Below, in pieces: positions 43,649-56,272 of a stretch of 64,000 nucleotides of DNA. Every line of letters begins with the position of its first letter. Position 1 is the first letter of the stretch. Where the stretch lies: positions 558,001 through 622,000 of the forward strand of contig NAJO01000023.1 in the NCBI GenBank assembly GCA_002077065.1. Reading direction: 5' to 3'. The translations under genes and the position numbers were made by a program. The notes under the pieces are model-generated. The model searched no databases, had not been told where the DNA came from, and saw only the letters and a program-made list of their open reading frames with translations. The stretch comes from Cryoendolithus antarcticus (lineage: Eukaryota; Ascomycota; Dothideomycetes; Cladosporiales; Cladosporiaceae).

Positions 43649-45900
43649 GGTTCGCGTTGGTCTCGCGTTCGCTGCCAGCGCGATAGTTTGGGTGGTAGCA
43701 GCCAATGGGCTCGGTGTTGTCGGTGCAGTAGGAGCAGTAAGTTCGGGCAGCAGCACAGCAAGGCTCACCAGTAAGTCTTGCAAGGCGACGAATGGTAGCG
43801 CAGTCTTTGTATGATTGGAGTGATGAAGGAGAGCAAGGACGCATGAAGGAAGTAAGGGAGACAGATATACACAGCCCATCACCTACTTACCGGTTCCCTA
43901 AGCACCACAAAGGTTGCCTGACGAGCGCCGCGTGCGATTGGGCAAGCGGCCCAGACTCTGGGGCATGCTTCGCCGCAACGGGACACCTCTGATGACTGGC
44001 ACAAGCAGAGGGCCCACCCATTGCAACTACAAATGCCCGCCATGGCGAAGCGAAAAGTAGGCAGTGTTGAAGGGAAAGGTGTGGGTGCGCGCCTCAGCCC
44101 ACCAGGCTGCCGAGTCTCAGGGTGGTCTGCGATTGGCTGCGGAAGGCGGACTGCTCGGCTCGTGCGTTAGGATCAAACCTGAGGACGAGCCAAGGCCAGG
44201 CAACCTCTGCTTTCGGAGGAAGTGTGGAGTGGACAAATCGGCCTCGCGGCTCTGTTGGGTATTGTTGGCATTGTTTGCCGCGCGTATGCGAATACATACT
44301 GTATCTGCGACGGACCACTCGCCCAGCCGCCGACCAAATCGACGGCCAATGTGCGTCTTGGCGACACAATCGCCTACAGAGCATGATGTCAAAGCTGTCA
44401 CGGCGTACGTCTGCGCCACGCTAGTGGGGTGCTACTTCACCGGCGTCCAGGTACTCGAGTATGACTGTGAGAGTAGTTCGTAACACCAAGAGCCGACGCA
44501 AACCTATCGCTGCCGTTTTCCGGCGGACTCGTGATGACCACGTTGCTCTCGCCATGGCGCGGTCTTGGGTGGCCTCGAACCTCCGGTAAGGCTGTTGACG
44601 TAGTGCAGTGTTTACGATCAGGCCACATTGCGTTCACACATTGTGGCTGCGCAGCGTGTTTGCTTGCATGAACTACTCGAGGGCGCTAGAGGGCATTGGA
44701 GGGCGCTACAGTACGTTGTTTCGGATCGGCTGATACGCCGAATGGGAGGGGCTTGCACAGCCGCGTTTGCTGCGACTGATCTCTGCACTCACACTCCAGA
44801 GGTTGCAGCTCTCATTCGAGTCATCGCTCACAGCTGCAGTAGCTGCCGACGAAGCTTCAATGCCAGGTACCTCGAGATCCACGTATCACGATGCGACTTG
44901 CTATGGAGTACAGGAGATTCAATCTCGACACCGCACTGCTCCACACCGAGTCACCTCACCCTACCTCGCCTTTGCTGAGGAGCAGTCACAATGCGCTTAC
45001 CATTCGACGTATCTCTTCGCCGGCATCTGAAGCCTCGTGATGAGTACGAAGTACTACAAGAGTACGTAGACCAGACTTGTCTCACGCCACGCCCTGCTCA
45101 AGCTTTACCTCCATCAGATCATCCACGTGGCTACACAGCGAGGAAGTCCAGCTTCGCCTCCACATCATCGCGCGGATAGCAGCGGGTAGGGCAGACTGAC
45201 TTCACTTGAATGCCCATGATGGAACACCTCGCCGTCTCGCTGGCGTGATGCTCCCTCACACCTCAGCCACTATCTACGATCACGTCGCACAATGTACGTC
45301 TCGCCTAACCCTAGGCAAGGAACAGGCCATCCCTGTGAGACCTCACACATGGCAGGATGTAGTACAGTCCCGAGTTCCTGCTTCACAGTGAGACTGCGGT
45401 CTGGAACTTGGAGCAAACCGGGCTGCTTGTGGCGCCGTCTCATCTTGGATCAACAAGGCTGAGTGTAAATGACACCACTTCAGCAGCAAGCCCGGCAACA
45501 TGAACACGACCGTACGCCCTGCTCCATTCCATCATCGCGCGGCGTTCGAGGCACAGCGAGACACATAATTGTCATATGGCCTCGGCCGTTTCAGCTGCGC
45601 TTTGTTGCGGCCGATGAGGTTGGCCGTGCAAGCAGCTTTGTCGAGGCCTCAGCCTGTGCCCGTGACCTAAAATGAAGTTGCCCTGTCGCTTCGTATGACC
45701 TTAACGTTGATCGCAGGTACAACGTCCTGGTCCAGACCCGATAGCGCTTAACGTGTGATCCATGACCACGGAGCCAGTGAGGTGGTCAAAGCTGCGGTAT
45801 TGGGACCAGCGTACTAGCGCTCGCTGCATACACATCCGTAGATTGCGATATCCAGATCAAACGGTATGTACACGTACGCTTGCTTCCCTCCTTCTCACCC
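43649..45900. other. Gene-free 2.2-kb spacer
   Basis: Upstream of the minus-strand hypothetical gene and downstream of SEC3. Overlapping 60-140-codon ORFs occur in several frames with no family resemblance. No transposon, tRNA or repeat signature was seen. Confidence 0.45.
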
Positions 45901-48900
45901 TTACCGCCTAAACCCCGCCCTGACATCCTCCCTCCCAAACTCAACCTCCACCCCCTTCTCGCCCTCGCTACTCGGCCACACCTCCCCACATACCTTCTCA
46001 AGCCTCTCCAATAGCACTTCATAATGCCTCTCACACTCCTTCTGCACGAACGCCACCAAAGTTCTAGACGTAGCTTCATCGTCCGCGTCGCCGAAATGCT
46101 TTTCGATGCGTTTCCGTAAGGTGTCGATGCCGCGACGGATTTCTTTGCCGTCGAAAGAGGCGAGGGTTGAGCGCGCGGCTTTGCGGGAGTAAGAGGGGCG
46201 GGAGGCGATGGATTGGGGATTGGGGGAGGAGGTTAGGAGGGAGTCGAGGGAATCGAGGAAATCCTGCGATCGTCATGTTAGCATCTGTTACACGTGGACT
46301 GTGAAGGGAAGAGCTGAGCAACATACCATCAACTTCCCCAACGGCCGCCTCAGCACCCGTCCCACATACGCCTCCAACGCCTCCATCCGTTCCATCATAG
46401 CCCGTCCCCTCCACTCAGCCAACACACCCTCCTTTCCCCCATCATCGACATCCTCAATGTAGTGGTTCATATTCTCAATCACAAGAATGTAATAATTCAA
46501 CATCTCCTTGTCCTCCGCATCATCGCCTGCCCTCTGCTGGCCGACGGTAGCCGGACCTTCCTTGGCGATGACTTTGAGACTATCAAACATCGCGCGGTTG
46601 ATACGGGCGTACGCGTCGTCGACGAGTTTTCGGACTTCAGCGACGCAGGGAGCGGGGCCGTCGTAGTCGGCGCGGGCTACGGAGGCGAAGGTGTTTTCCA
46701 CGCCTGCTGCGAAGTGCGGGAAGACGCGTATGAAGCGCAACACGCCTTTGCGCTTGTGGATCTTGACTTTCGTATCCTCGATAGCGCGGATCTGCTCGTC
46801 AACGAATTTCGCCCAGAGGGTCTCTAAGCGAGATGATGATTGCTCGAACGTCTGGAGTAAGAATTCTTGAGATGTGTCCGAGAGGTAGAAACTATGCTTC
46901 GCCAGCGCCGCAAGCACACCGACTCCCTGTATCGGATCCAAGGAAACGGTCCAATCGAGGAGGGCGGAAGTCTCTTGCGCGAAAGGAGTGAAGATCTCGG
47001 TCATTATAGAGGTCACGCGGCGGGCTGTGTCGCGGTCAGGATCGATGGATTTGGGCGTGAGGATATTCGTGCCTCGGCGGCTGTCTGGTGGAATAGCCGA
47101 AGCCAATTCAGGGAAGTCTATGGGCGAAATGGAGCTGGCATGGAACATGTCGACAATGAAATTCTGTTCCTGGCTTATGAGCGGTGCCATCTCGTCCATG
47201 GCGCCAGCGAAGACTTCGCTTGGAGACAAAGCGCCAGGGTTGCGGGACTCGGAAGGAGAAGACTTCTCGGCTGAGGCGTTCCGGAGGGTTTTGGCGAGGG
47301 TCTGGGAGCGTTTGACTGTGAGTTTGCGCGCTGTGCTTGTCAGGGCGCTGCCAGTGCTTTCTGTGCCTTCTTTCTCTGGGGTTGTGAAGAGGAGGTCGGC
47401 TTCTTCGCCTGTGGGTTTACGGGCGGCGCGTTTCCAGCCGGCGAGGTTGTCCTTAAAGGAGGTGGTGTATAGTGGCGCTGCGCGGGTGTAGTAGAGTCGG
47501 AGGATTGTCTGCCATGCAGGCGGCATCAGCTCTTTGGTGAAGAGGATGAGCGGACTGTACATCCAGAGTCCGGTTCTTGCTGTCATGAAGCCATCCTTGT
47601 TCAGTCTTGCCACTGAGGCGCCCGGAGGCGCTTTCATGACTTGACCCTGCGCCTCGTTCATCGTCGTAGTGAAGGTGTAGTCCAGATGCTGCATCAGCCG
47701 CTGACAGAACTGCGTGCTCTCCCTCTCATACACATCCTTATTCTCCCGCAAGGCTGCCATTCTACTGAGTTCGCTCCCTCCTGCAGCCTTTCCCTTCATC
47801 TTGCCGGCTGTACTCCGGATCGTCGGGTCCATAGTGACCATGGCCTGATACAGTCTCATAAGGCTCCCCTCAACCTCCTCGAGTCCGATGGCACTCCCCA
47901 GATCCCCATATCTCAACGCCTCAAACACACCTTTGTCAAGCGACATTGTCTCGACCAGATTCTGCAGCTCAGTCTGCAAAAGTTTCTGATTCGCACTCTG
48001 TACCTGCAAACCCTGGCTCTGCGCCTCAATGAACGCAATGTCCTCGTTCAAGCTCCCCAACTCAACACTATACAACGTGAGCAGTCCCTCGAGCTCATCA
48101 CACTCCGCAATAGCCTTGTCGAGCAGACTCTCCACCTGCGCTACGCGCTCCTCTCGCGCAGGATCTGTGTGTGACAACCATGAGCCAGCCTCGACCCTTC
48201 CAAGTTCCCGCTTAAGGTCCTTTTCCAGGTTAACAAGCTGCTTCGGCTGTAGCACTCCATTGTTCCAGCCAAAGTCCGAGAGTATCGTTTCGAACTCGAG
48301 ACCTCGACCGTCAAGGAGTGAGCGGTCTATGCCGAGCTCAGCAAGGTACTTCTCCTGCTGCAGACTTCGTCGCTTGACCTTGACCTGAGGTTGTCTGACC
48401 TGTCGTTCTTCGAGGAGCTGCTGATCTTGTGCGTCTGGCATGGGCGTATCCTGCGGTTGCGGCGGTGACAGCTGCTCGTCCTTCAATTGCACCCCATTCT
48501 CGCCATCGACAGCTGGCCGCGATCCGAACATCTCCGTTCGCGGCGACGACGGCGAGATAACCTGCACCTGTGGCGCTGCCTCTTTCGAGACAACGCGTGG
48601 CTGCGGACTCGTCGGCTCGACAATCGAAGCATTCGAATCGTCTCGTTTCACCGACGGCCGAGGCACAACAGCACTGATGCCGTCCGGCTCGCCTTCGCGT
48701 TGAGCCTTGGCATGCAGGATCCGCTCTGCAGCACCGCCTGGTCGCGGCTTGAAGGCATTTGCAGTAATGGCAGCTTTCTTGAACTTATTGGCTACTGCGC
48801 GTTTGCGTATCATGGGGCCAAGTCCAGGTCTGTAAGCCTCCGAATTGGTTTCCGCTTCAGCTTCAGCTTGATCTTTCTCTGTGCCCGGTGTCTGAGCTGG

Positions 48901-50748
48901 GCTTCCGAGCGGCGAAGGGCCGAGCGGTGAGGGTACGAAGGCGCCCGGCATCTGTAGACTAGGTTCTGTCTTATTGCTCACAGCAAGGGGTTTGATCTCA
49001 GGCGGAACTTCACGAAGTGGGGTGACAACAGTAGATCCACCTGCAGGCGTCGCGGCAAGCGATCCATCCTGCGAGGTGCCGTAGTGACTGCGATCATCAG
49101 GTGTCCGATTACCTTGCTTCAATGGCGGAGGTCGTAAGTCCATGCTGGCCTCGGAAGGTCGACTTTCCATCGGAGGTCGCCGCCGTGATCGTTCCGGAGC
49201 AGCAGGCGATGAAGGCTCTTGTATCTGAGGCAAAGCTTGGGAAGGACTAGCTTGTGTGTCAGATGGCCAGAAGGACGATGGCAGATTGCCCATTGCAGCC
49301 GCCACACCCGGATCAACGCCCGCAGATGAAGCTTCACTGTGACCCGTGAACGGAGCTCGCTCCTCAGCTCCTACAGATCGATCCGATCTAGGCTGAGTCG
49401 TCTCTAGCGGCGGTAGCTGAGGTGCAGAAGATTGTCGTTGTTCCTCGGCAGGCGGATGCTGCGGCGTGTTCATCCATCGCTGTCGAGTCGTGGCGAACAG
49501 CGCTGCACCTCCTGCCGCACCGCTCAACGGCACGACCGGCGGCTGATACTGAGCCTCCTCAGGAACGCTATTGACAGAAGGCTGTTGGCTCCTCTGCCGA
49601 AGCGGGCTCTGAGGTCTCACGCGGTTCGACTCGGGCGAAGGAGAAGACATACTAGGACTTTCCGATCTTGTCTGTGCATAAGGTCGCTGCGGGGCCTGCA
49701 CAGCTCCATTCATGGGCGCTCGATCCGGTGCTGGTCCAGGCGACGTACCTGGCCTAGCTTCGGCCCTAGCATACTCGCGACTCTGACTCCGCATCTGATC
49801 GTTACTGGCGAATTGCCTGGGACCTCCCGATTGCGGCCCCTGCCGATACGGCTGCAAACTCGGTACCCTGGCCGAAGCCTCCGAGGCCGCTCGACTGCCA
49901 CTCTGCGCTGGCCCAGGCGACCCCCTGTACCGACTCCCGTCCCGACTCTGCTCTGCCGCAGCAAATGGCGGCGCAGGCTGTCCAGGACTCGGCGACTCAC
50001 TTGCTACCCTCGACGTCGGCGCAGGACTGCTCTGCTGCTGTCCCTGCTGCGGCACCGGGTTCCCAAGCATCAACGCTTGATCCTTCTCATCAAACCCCCT
50101 CAACTCCGGCACCAAGCCCTTCGTGTACTTCCTATAAATCTTGACCGTACTCGCAATGAAAAAGTCTTTCTCCTTGCTCGTCCCAGCTTGCCAATAGTAA
50201 GGCTTCGCGATCGTGACCACAAAGCCCGTGTTCCCCGCCCAGCTCCTCCAGAGCGCCTCTTTCTCATCCTTGGGTGCCGCGGCAGTGTTTGAGAAGGATT
50301 CGATTGCTGAGAGCTCCTCGAGATTCCAAGTCTTGCCAATGCTGAAGCTCCCGTTGTTGTTCTCCCTCGCCTTGTGCATGCGCACTCTTCCGGTACTTCG
50401 CACAGCAATAATGATCAACCGCGGTTTCTTCGTCTCTGATTCCGGCGGTGGAGGCGTGGAAGGGTAGTCGGCATCTTCGTGTATCCGGATATGGGTGATG
50501 TAGCTCTCGCTCAGCTGGCCATTGGCGTCCGTCTTGCTGAAGCAAGACTCGATTATGCGCCGCTTTTCATCCTCGAAGCGCTCGGCGCGGGACATGGCGG
50601 TGGTGGTTGAAGGCGCTGCAAGGGAGGGCGCGCTGGGACGAGATTGTAGTGCGCCGCCGCCGCCGCTGCTGGGGTGGCCCATGAAGCTGCTGCCATTGCT
50701 TTGGGCTCGCTGGCCGGGCGGGATTGAGCCTTGTAGAGGTCGCGACAT
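45901..50748 (-). CDS. SEC3: Exocyst complex component Sec3
   Basis: Subunit of the exocyst, which tethers secretory vesicles to the plasma membrane at sites of polar growth. Two exons, 50748-46327 and 46263-45901 (63-nt intron, GTATGT...CGCAG), give about 1594 aa. The N-terminal PH-like PIP2/Rho-binding domain starts RAERFEDEKRRIIESCFSKT and includes IRIHEDADYPS, RSTGRVRMHKARENNNGSFS and SIGKTWNLEELSAIESF (about residues 50-235). A long Pro/Ser-rich disordered region follows. Then comes RRSLQQEKYLAELGIDRSLL, a coiled coil (EAQSQGLQVQSANQKLLQTE), and the helical Sec3 C-terminal domain. Exon 2 supplies DFLDSLDSLLTSS and the last ~120 residues. The protein is on the long side for fungal Sec3 because of the disordered insert. 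The ATG at 50748 is the first in frame. Confidence 0.93.
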
Positions 50749-51222
50749 GGCTTAGCTGGTTGTGGATGGAGTGACCGAGATTCTAGAGGTGGGGAGGTCG
50801 GACGGTCATGTGATACGGTTGTATGTTATGTGGGCAACATAAGCCAGTATCGAGGGGGGTATCTCCAATGGACCTCAACTTTGCGCGAGTCGTATTCGAC
50901 GATCCCTCCCACACAGACTGATCGGCCCCGATAGCAAGGCTGATGGTCGCATCGATCGATACGAATTTAGTCGCGAAGCATGAAGCTATACGTGTACAGC
51001 ATTCATGGCTGCATCGAGTGAGGTGGAGTAGCACTATGGGAGTGATGCAACGGTCCCGAAGCGGGTCGGCTTACAACGATTCCGCACTTGTACGGGGTAC
51101 ATACATCTCGTATACAGACATATGCCTAGCGCTCTTCACGACAGCGAGATGATATAAGTGAAGCACTGTGTACGTCAGTCTCTCTATGTAATCCTTCGTC
51201 TTATCCTCCTCTTCCTCGCCGC
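50749..51222. other. Spacer between SEC3 and PAN2
   Basis: 474 bp between two minus-strand genes: the SEC3 promoter and the PAN2 terminator are expected here. No other feature seen. Confidence 0.4.
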
Positions 51223-54200
51223 TCATACTTTCAGCGGACTCCCCGCCGCACACCCCTTCCCCGGCATCGCCACACCGAGTCTCTCCCCTACACTCGGCCT
51301 CCTTCTTGGCGTCCCAGGTCCACTCTCCACTCCCCTTCCAATGCTCCTCTCAGCCGGCACACGGAAGTCGCACGCCTTGCCTTTGACCCAGACTTCATCG
51401 AGGATCGCCTCCAATACTCCAGCATCCATGAACTCCTGATACTTCCGCCACAGCTTTAACGCCGTGAGCGCGTCTTCGATGGAGTCGTGGCCCACAGCCG
51501 CTGAAGGATCGGTGTCAGCAGGCGGAGAGGATTGGATGTCGATGCCTAGCAGCAGCCAAGCAAGGAAGCGGAGGGAGAGTTTCCGTCTCGCGCGAGAGCC
51601 GAGGGAGAAAAGTTCCTGCGTGTCTATGACCTGCTGTTCAGGGACGTGCAAATTGATGATGCGGAAATCGCTCTTCAAGCCGTGGCCGACGAAAATGACG
51701 CCAAGGTTCAGCAGGATCCAGAGCTTCTTGTAGACTTGCTTCAGGTTCACGAGAGTAAATTTGGAGACTCCCAGTGTCAGGTCACCAGGTCGGAGTCCAG
51801 AGTATGAGGTCAAGTAATCGTCTATCGGGTCTGAGATGGCTATGTAGTCGTCCATGAATGGCACGCCGGCGTCTGGCTCGTCGCCGCGCAAGACCGAGAC
51901 GCGTGCTAGACCGGAGCGGTGTGGACGCGTGATGGTGCGGTGGCCTTCTGCTGAGATATCTATCTCTTCTCGCAGAAGGCGGACGAACTCGGCATCGATG
52001 GCAAGATGCGTGGCGGTGTCGGGAACCAAGGCTCTGGGGTCCAAGGGCCGGAACGAATCAGGCGAAATGTGGTTCGGTTGGGCAATGCTGCGGTAGAGAG
52101 GACTAATATCAAAATGATCTGGCCAGGTCGTATCGATGATGTGGGACAGTGCCTTCTTCTGGTAAGTGATCACCGAAGGCGTCTTCCACTGGGGGTTGAA
52201 GTTCAGTGCGTCGTCTGCAGGGACCGGGCGGACGAGGAAGTCGTTGAAGAGGTGCCAGTTGCCAGTCTTCCCAAGATCTGGGTCCGACACTGCAGCGTCA
52301 ATAGTCGAGACCAGATGCGAGCTCTTCGAGTCAGCCAGCGTGATATCCGCAACATATCCCACAAGCTCATACACAGTGATGTTGTGCCTTCCACGGTGCA
52401 GATGCATGTTCAGATCCTGGCCCTCGTAGCAGTACAGCTGACCGTCATTCACTATAATGCCGATCTCCTTGGGCAGAAAGTCAGGAGTAGCCCACAGCTG
52501 CTTCGCCTCGGCCGTCTGCGCAACAGTGTTCAGCATCAACACAGCCGGCACAGTATGCACTACGCGACGAGACATGATAGGCTTGTATCCGTGGCAGCTA
52601 TTGCACCAGCCGCGCTGTTGCTCGTAGCGCTCGATTGATGACTTCAGAATCTGTGAGAAGAATTGTCTTTGTGGCCGCGGCGAGTTCTTTGGGGGCTTCG
52701 ACGGGTAGATTAAGTCGTGGCAATGCCAAATTTGCGGCTTTGTGGCTTCGAAAGAGCAGTGACCGCAGCGACTAAAGTGGCGCCCGACGGTGCCGAAAGC
52801 CTGCTGCACCTGATCAGTGCTTCCTGTAATAAGCCGGTTGTTCTCGTCCATTGCGTTGAGCAGGAAGCGATTCAATGCTTGGATCATGTTTGGGTAGCTA
52901 GCAACTGCGTTGTGCTCTTCAAGTATTCCGAGCGCTGGTGCGCTCGGATGCTTGCTGAGTGCTTTGAGGAAGTTCGTTGCCTGACAGCTCTTGCCCTTCG
53001 CCTTCTCGAGCATATCTATGAGGAAGCCCAACTCGCAAAGTAAACAACTATCATACATGCAGTCCTTAGCTGCATGCTGCAGTGCTAAGTTGCGAGCTAC
53101 TGGGGTGAAGCGATAGAGCTGTAACAATGCGTTCGCGTACGAGTGCAAGATATGAGTCTCGAGTCCTGACATGTTGGTAGAATTGTAGTACCCGAAGTCG
53201 AAGTCCTCGATTCCGAATTTGCTGTACTGGATCTCGACTGGCTGGTAGAATGTTGGCGGCAGGGCTGAAGAGCCCACTGTGAGGTCGCCCAGTGCTTTTG
53301 CGATGTCCTCACTCATTCTACGAGGGGGATCCACAAACGCGCTGTCTTCGCGTGGTTTCTCGCTGAGGAACTTGGGCGCACCGAGCTTACCGTGACTCTT
53401 GTGCACAGCTCTTGTCTTGATGACCTGATTGCGACGACTTTTACGTGGATTTGGGCCAACTTCGACCATCATGTTGCCAGTGTTGGCCTTCTGTAGTGCT
53501 GCGTTCAGACTGGCGTCAAGACCAGCAGGTGGCGCTCCCAATTCGTGCACGAAGCTATTGGACCATGCGGACAGCAGCAAATCCCTATAGTGCGGCATAC
53601 CGATCAAGTTCAATGGCGTCTCGGGTGACCAATCGAGCTGCCGTGCTGGTGGTATGGAGTCTGCAAACTCCACTGGCTTTCCGAACTCCACGAATTGACT
53701 CTTCGTCGGTGAACCCCACAAGACGATCTGGCAGTGACTATCGATCATGGCGAAGCCCTTGCCGGAGGGCATGAGCTCCAAGCCCTTTAGCTGGGCATCG
53801 TAAGTATTCGCAAAGCGCATAGTAGGCACATCCGGGTTCTGCACGTCGATTGAGTATATCGCGCCGTTTTGCGAGATGACAATACAAGTCGAAGATAATT
53901 TGGGATGCATTCGGATTTGAGCAGCACCTTGCGGAAACGAGATCGGAGGCGCAGGCTTGTTATTCTTGAGATCGTACACTCTGACTAACTGCTCAAGCGC
54001 CAAACCCTGATAGTGGCGTGGCGCCCAGCCGCAAGTCAAGAGGTAGTCCCCCCGCGCGTCCATGTCATTGACGGCACCATTGTAGGCTTTCCAGCTGTGC
54101 CGGACTGCCAGAGTCGTCGGATCCAGCAGGAAGATCGAGCCGTCCTGAGCAGCAGCACAGATCGCATTATTAGCGCGACGCATGAGCGTGAAGGACACTG

Positions 54201-54845
54201 GCGTTGTTGGCGAGATGGTCTCGGTGACGATACCCTTCTCAACGTCGATGCGATACCTCTGTGCCTGGCAGCCAGTTACGATGATTTCGTCGGTACCTTT
54301 GCCTGTGAAGCTCATGCAGCAGAGACTGTGCATGTCCGGCTGCGTGATGTGCCATAGCGTCAAGCCTCGACGGGAGGCCAGATGGACACTCTCGGGGGAG
54401 ACTGACAGCACGCCTCGATCACAGAAGAGAAACTGCTTGACAGGAGCGTTCGCTGACGGTACACGCTTTTCTCGACTCAGATGGCCTCGATAGGAAGTGT
54501 ACCGCTGCAGCTCCGCACCGTAGAACGACGTGACACGTCCCTAGGCCTGAGTAAGAAGCTGAAGTGTGAGGAACGGTGTCCAATGCTTGTTGCGAAGCAT
54601 GAGGAAGAAGACAGTGAACGGAGTCAATCAGAGAGACTCACATGATCGTTGCCCGTCCACAGCAGCTCTTGCTGTGTATCGAAGGCGAAAGCAGTCACTG
54701 ATGTAGGTCCAGCATTGAGGTCAGGAGCCGGAAGTGTGATCCTCGCTGTCTTCGTTCAAACGTATCAGCTACAAGACACACCATCATCGAGTCGAGGGCA
54801 GGCATTGGGTAAGGCAAATCATACCTCACTCCAATCCGCCTCCAT
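51223..54845 (-). CDS. PAN2: PAN2-PAN3 deadenylation complex catalytic subunit Pan2
   Basis: Poly(A)-specific 3' exonuclease that trims mRNA tails with Pan3 in the cytoplasm. Three exons, 54845-54825, 54749-54642 and 54540-51223, give 1148 aa. The first exon is only MEADWSE. Exon 2 has TLPAPDLNAGPTSVTAFAFD and QQELLWTGNDH, the start of the WD40 propeller, which continues GRVTSFYGAELQRYTSYRGH. The middle is the catalytically dead ubiquitin-protease-like domain (YNSTNMSGLETHILHSYANA...). The C-terminal DEDD nuclease shows AIDAEF (Asp892/Glu894), GHGLKSDFR (Asp1001) and GHDSIEDALTALKLW (Asp1062-1066). The start of intron 1 is ambiguous: GTGAGG three bases earlier is an alternative donor. The choice here keeps the family length MEADWSETARI. 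Confidence 0.94.
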
Positions 54846-55281
54846 CTCACCTCCCACCTCGTCCCCTCGCCTGCCTCCGAAGACAGAAGACTCGGCGCGC
54901 CAGCTCGGGTGGTATAGATCTGATATCGAGAAAGATAGAGCTGAGACGCTACCTACCACATGCAACCACGGCACTCGCCCGCGGCACCGCGGCTGTCGTT
55001 TAGATAGCGTCTTGCGAAAGTTGATGAGGTAAGGAACGAAGCACCTAGGTAGGCGTTGCGGTTCCGCCCGTGCAGCGGATTCTCTCCGCCTTCAGACCCC
55101 CACCTCGCTTTGCATGTGAGCCGGATGCGAATCGCTGACGTTGAATTGAAGATTACCGTACCCTGGATTGTACATTTCATATCGGATACTCCGACAAAAC
55201 ACATTTCCTCTGTACTGCATTGCCTGCAACGACATCGTGAGAACACCGAATCGCCCGAGGAACAATACAATACTGCCCAAA
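54846..55281. promoter_or_regulatory. Divergent promoter region, PAN2 and cytochrome b5
   Basis: 436 bp between head-to-head starts. It must hold both promoters; no TATA box is obvious on either side. Confidence 0.5.
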
Positions 55282-55885
55282 ATGTCAAAGGAATTCACCT
55301 TCAGCGATGTGGCCGAGCACACGACGAAGAAGGACTGCTTCATGATCGTACATGATAAAGTCTACGACACATCCTGTATGCGCTATCCAAGCCATCTGTA
55401 GCCGCCTCTCGCCCTGCTAACTTCCCTCTCCCAGCATTCGTAGACGAGCATCCGTACGCCTCCTCCATCCCATTCGCCTCCAGGCACCCATCATTCCCCC
55501 AAGTCGCGATCAAGGACTGATGTATACCACAGTGGCGGCGAAGAAGTTCTCCTCGATGTCGGCGGCCAAGACGCCTCCGAAGCCTTCGAAGACGTAGGCC
55601 ACAGCGACGAGGCACGGGAGATTCTCAATGGCCTGCTAGTCGGAACACTGAAGCGAGGCGTAAGATCACGCCTCTACACCTTCCATGAGCACCGCTGATG
55701 CGAGATCATAGGAAAACGACCCCCCCGCCCCCAGCGCAAAACCCGCCGGCGTCTCGGTGCCGAAGAACGCCTCCGATGCTACAGGCTTGGGAATCAGCGT
55801 GTATGCGCTAATTCTGTTTGGGGGAGCGTTGGCGTTCTTCGCGTACACGTATCTGTATGCGAATAAGAAGAGCGTGCAGATATAA
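55282..55885 (+). CDS. CYB5: Cytochrome b5 (tail-anchored, ER type)
   Basis: Haem electron carrier for desaturases, sterol enzymes and P450s at the ER. Four exons, 55282-55375, 55435-55453, 55533-55659, 55712-55885, give 137 aa, the usual size. Haem ligands are His37 in FVDEHPGGEE and His61 in [13 protein letters not shown], 24 residues apart as expected. Exon 2 is 19 nt and encodes part of the first haem motif. A short Pro/Ala linker leads to a C-terminal membrane anchor ([20 protein letters not shown]), with lysines at the end (ANKKSVQI). All exon phases fit. It is convergent with HSE1. Confidence 0.94.
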
Positions 55886-56272
55886 GACCTAGCAAAAGGG
55901 CGACGACGAGGGATGATGTGGTAGAACAGATTGAAGCTGTGGATGGGAAATGGGTGCATGGCGATGTGAAGGGGTGGTGGTGTAGATGGGGACGTGCATG
56001 AGGAGAAGACGATGGAGAGGCGAAGGGTGGGGTTGATATGGGAGGCGGATGAGGGAGGTAGAGGGGAAGAGCGGCTGTGCATACAAGTTTAAACGTCAAC
56101 AAACCCCTAACATCGTGGATATCCACGCTGTTGCCCTCGTTCTTGCCTGATAACGCGTCTTTGACGCTACTGGTGCCTTACGCTCCGCGTGACAGTGTGT
56201 TACACAAAGAGGAGAGTGGCTCAACGCGACAAGGTCTGCGTGTTCAGTTCTGACGCTAGTATGCTTTCTCGA
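55886..56272. other. Convergent 3' spacer, CYB5 and HSE1
   Basis: 387 bp containing the two presumed terminators. Nothing else is supported. Confidence 0.4.

Noticed and set aside
49432..50292. 286-codon plus-strand ORF antisense to SEC3
   Set aside because: Arg/Leu-rich shadow of the SEC3 disordered region with no recognisable domain.
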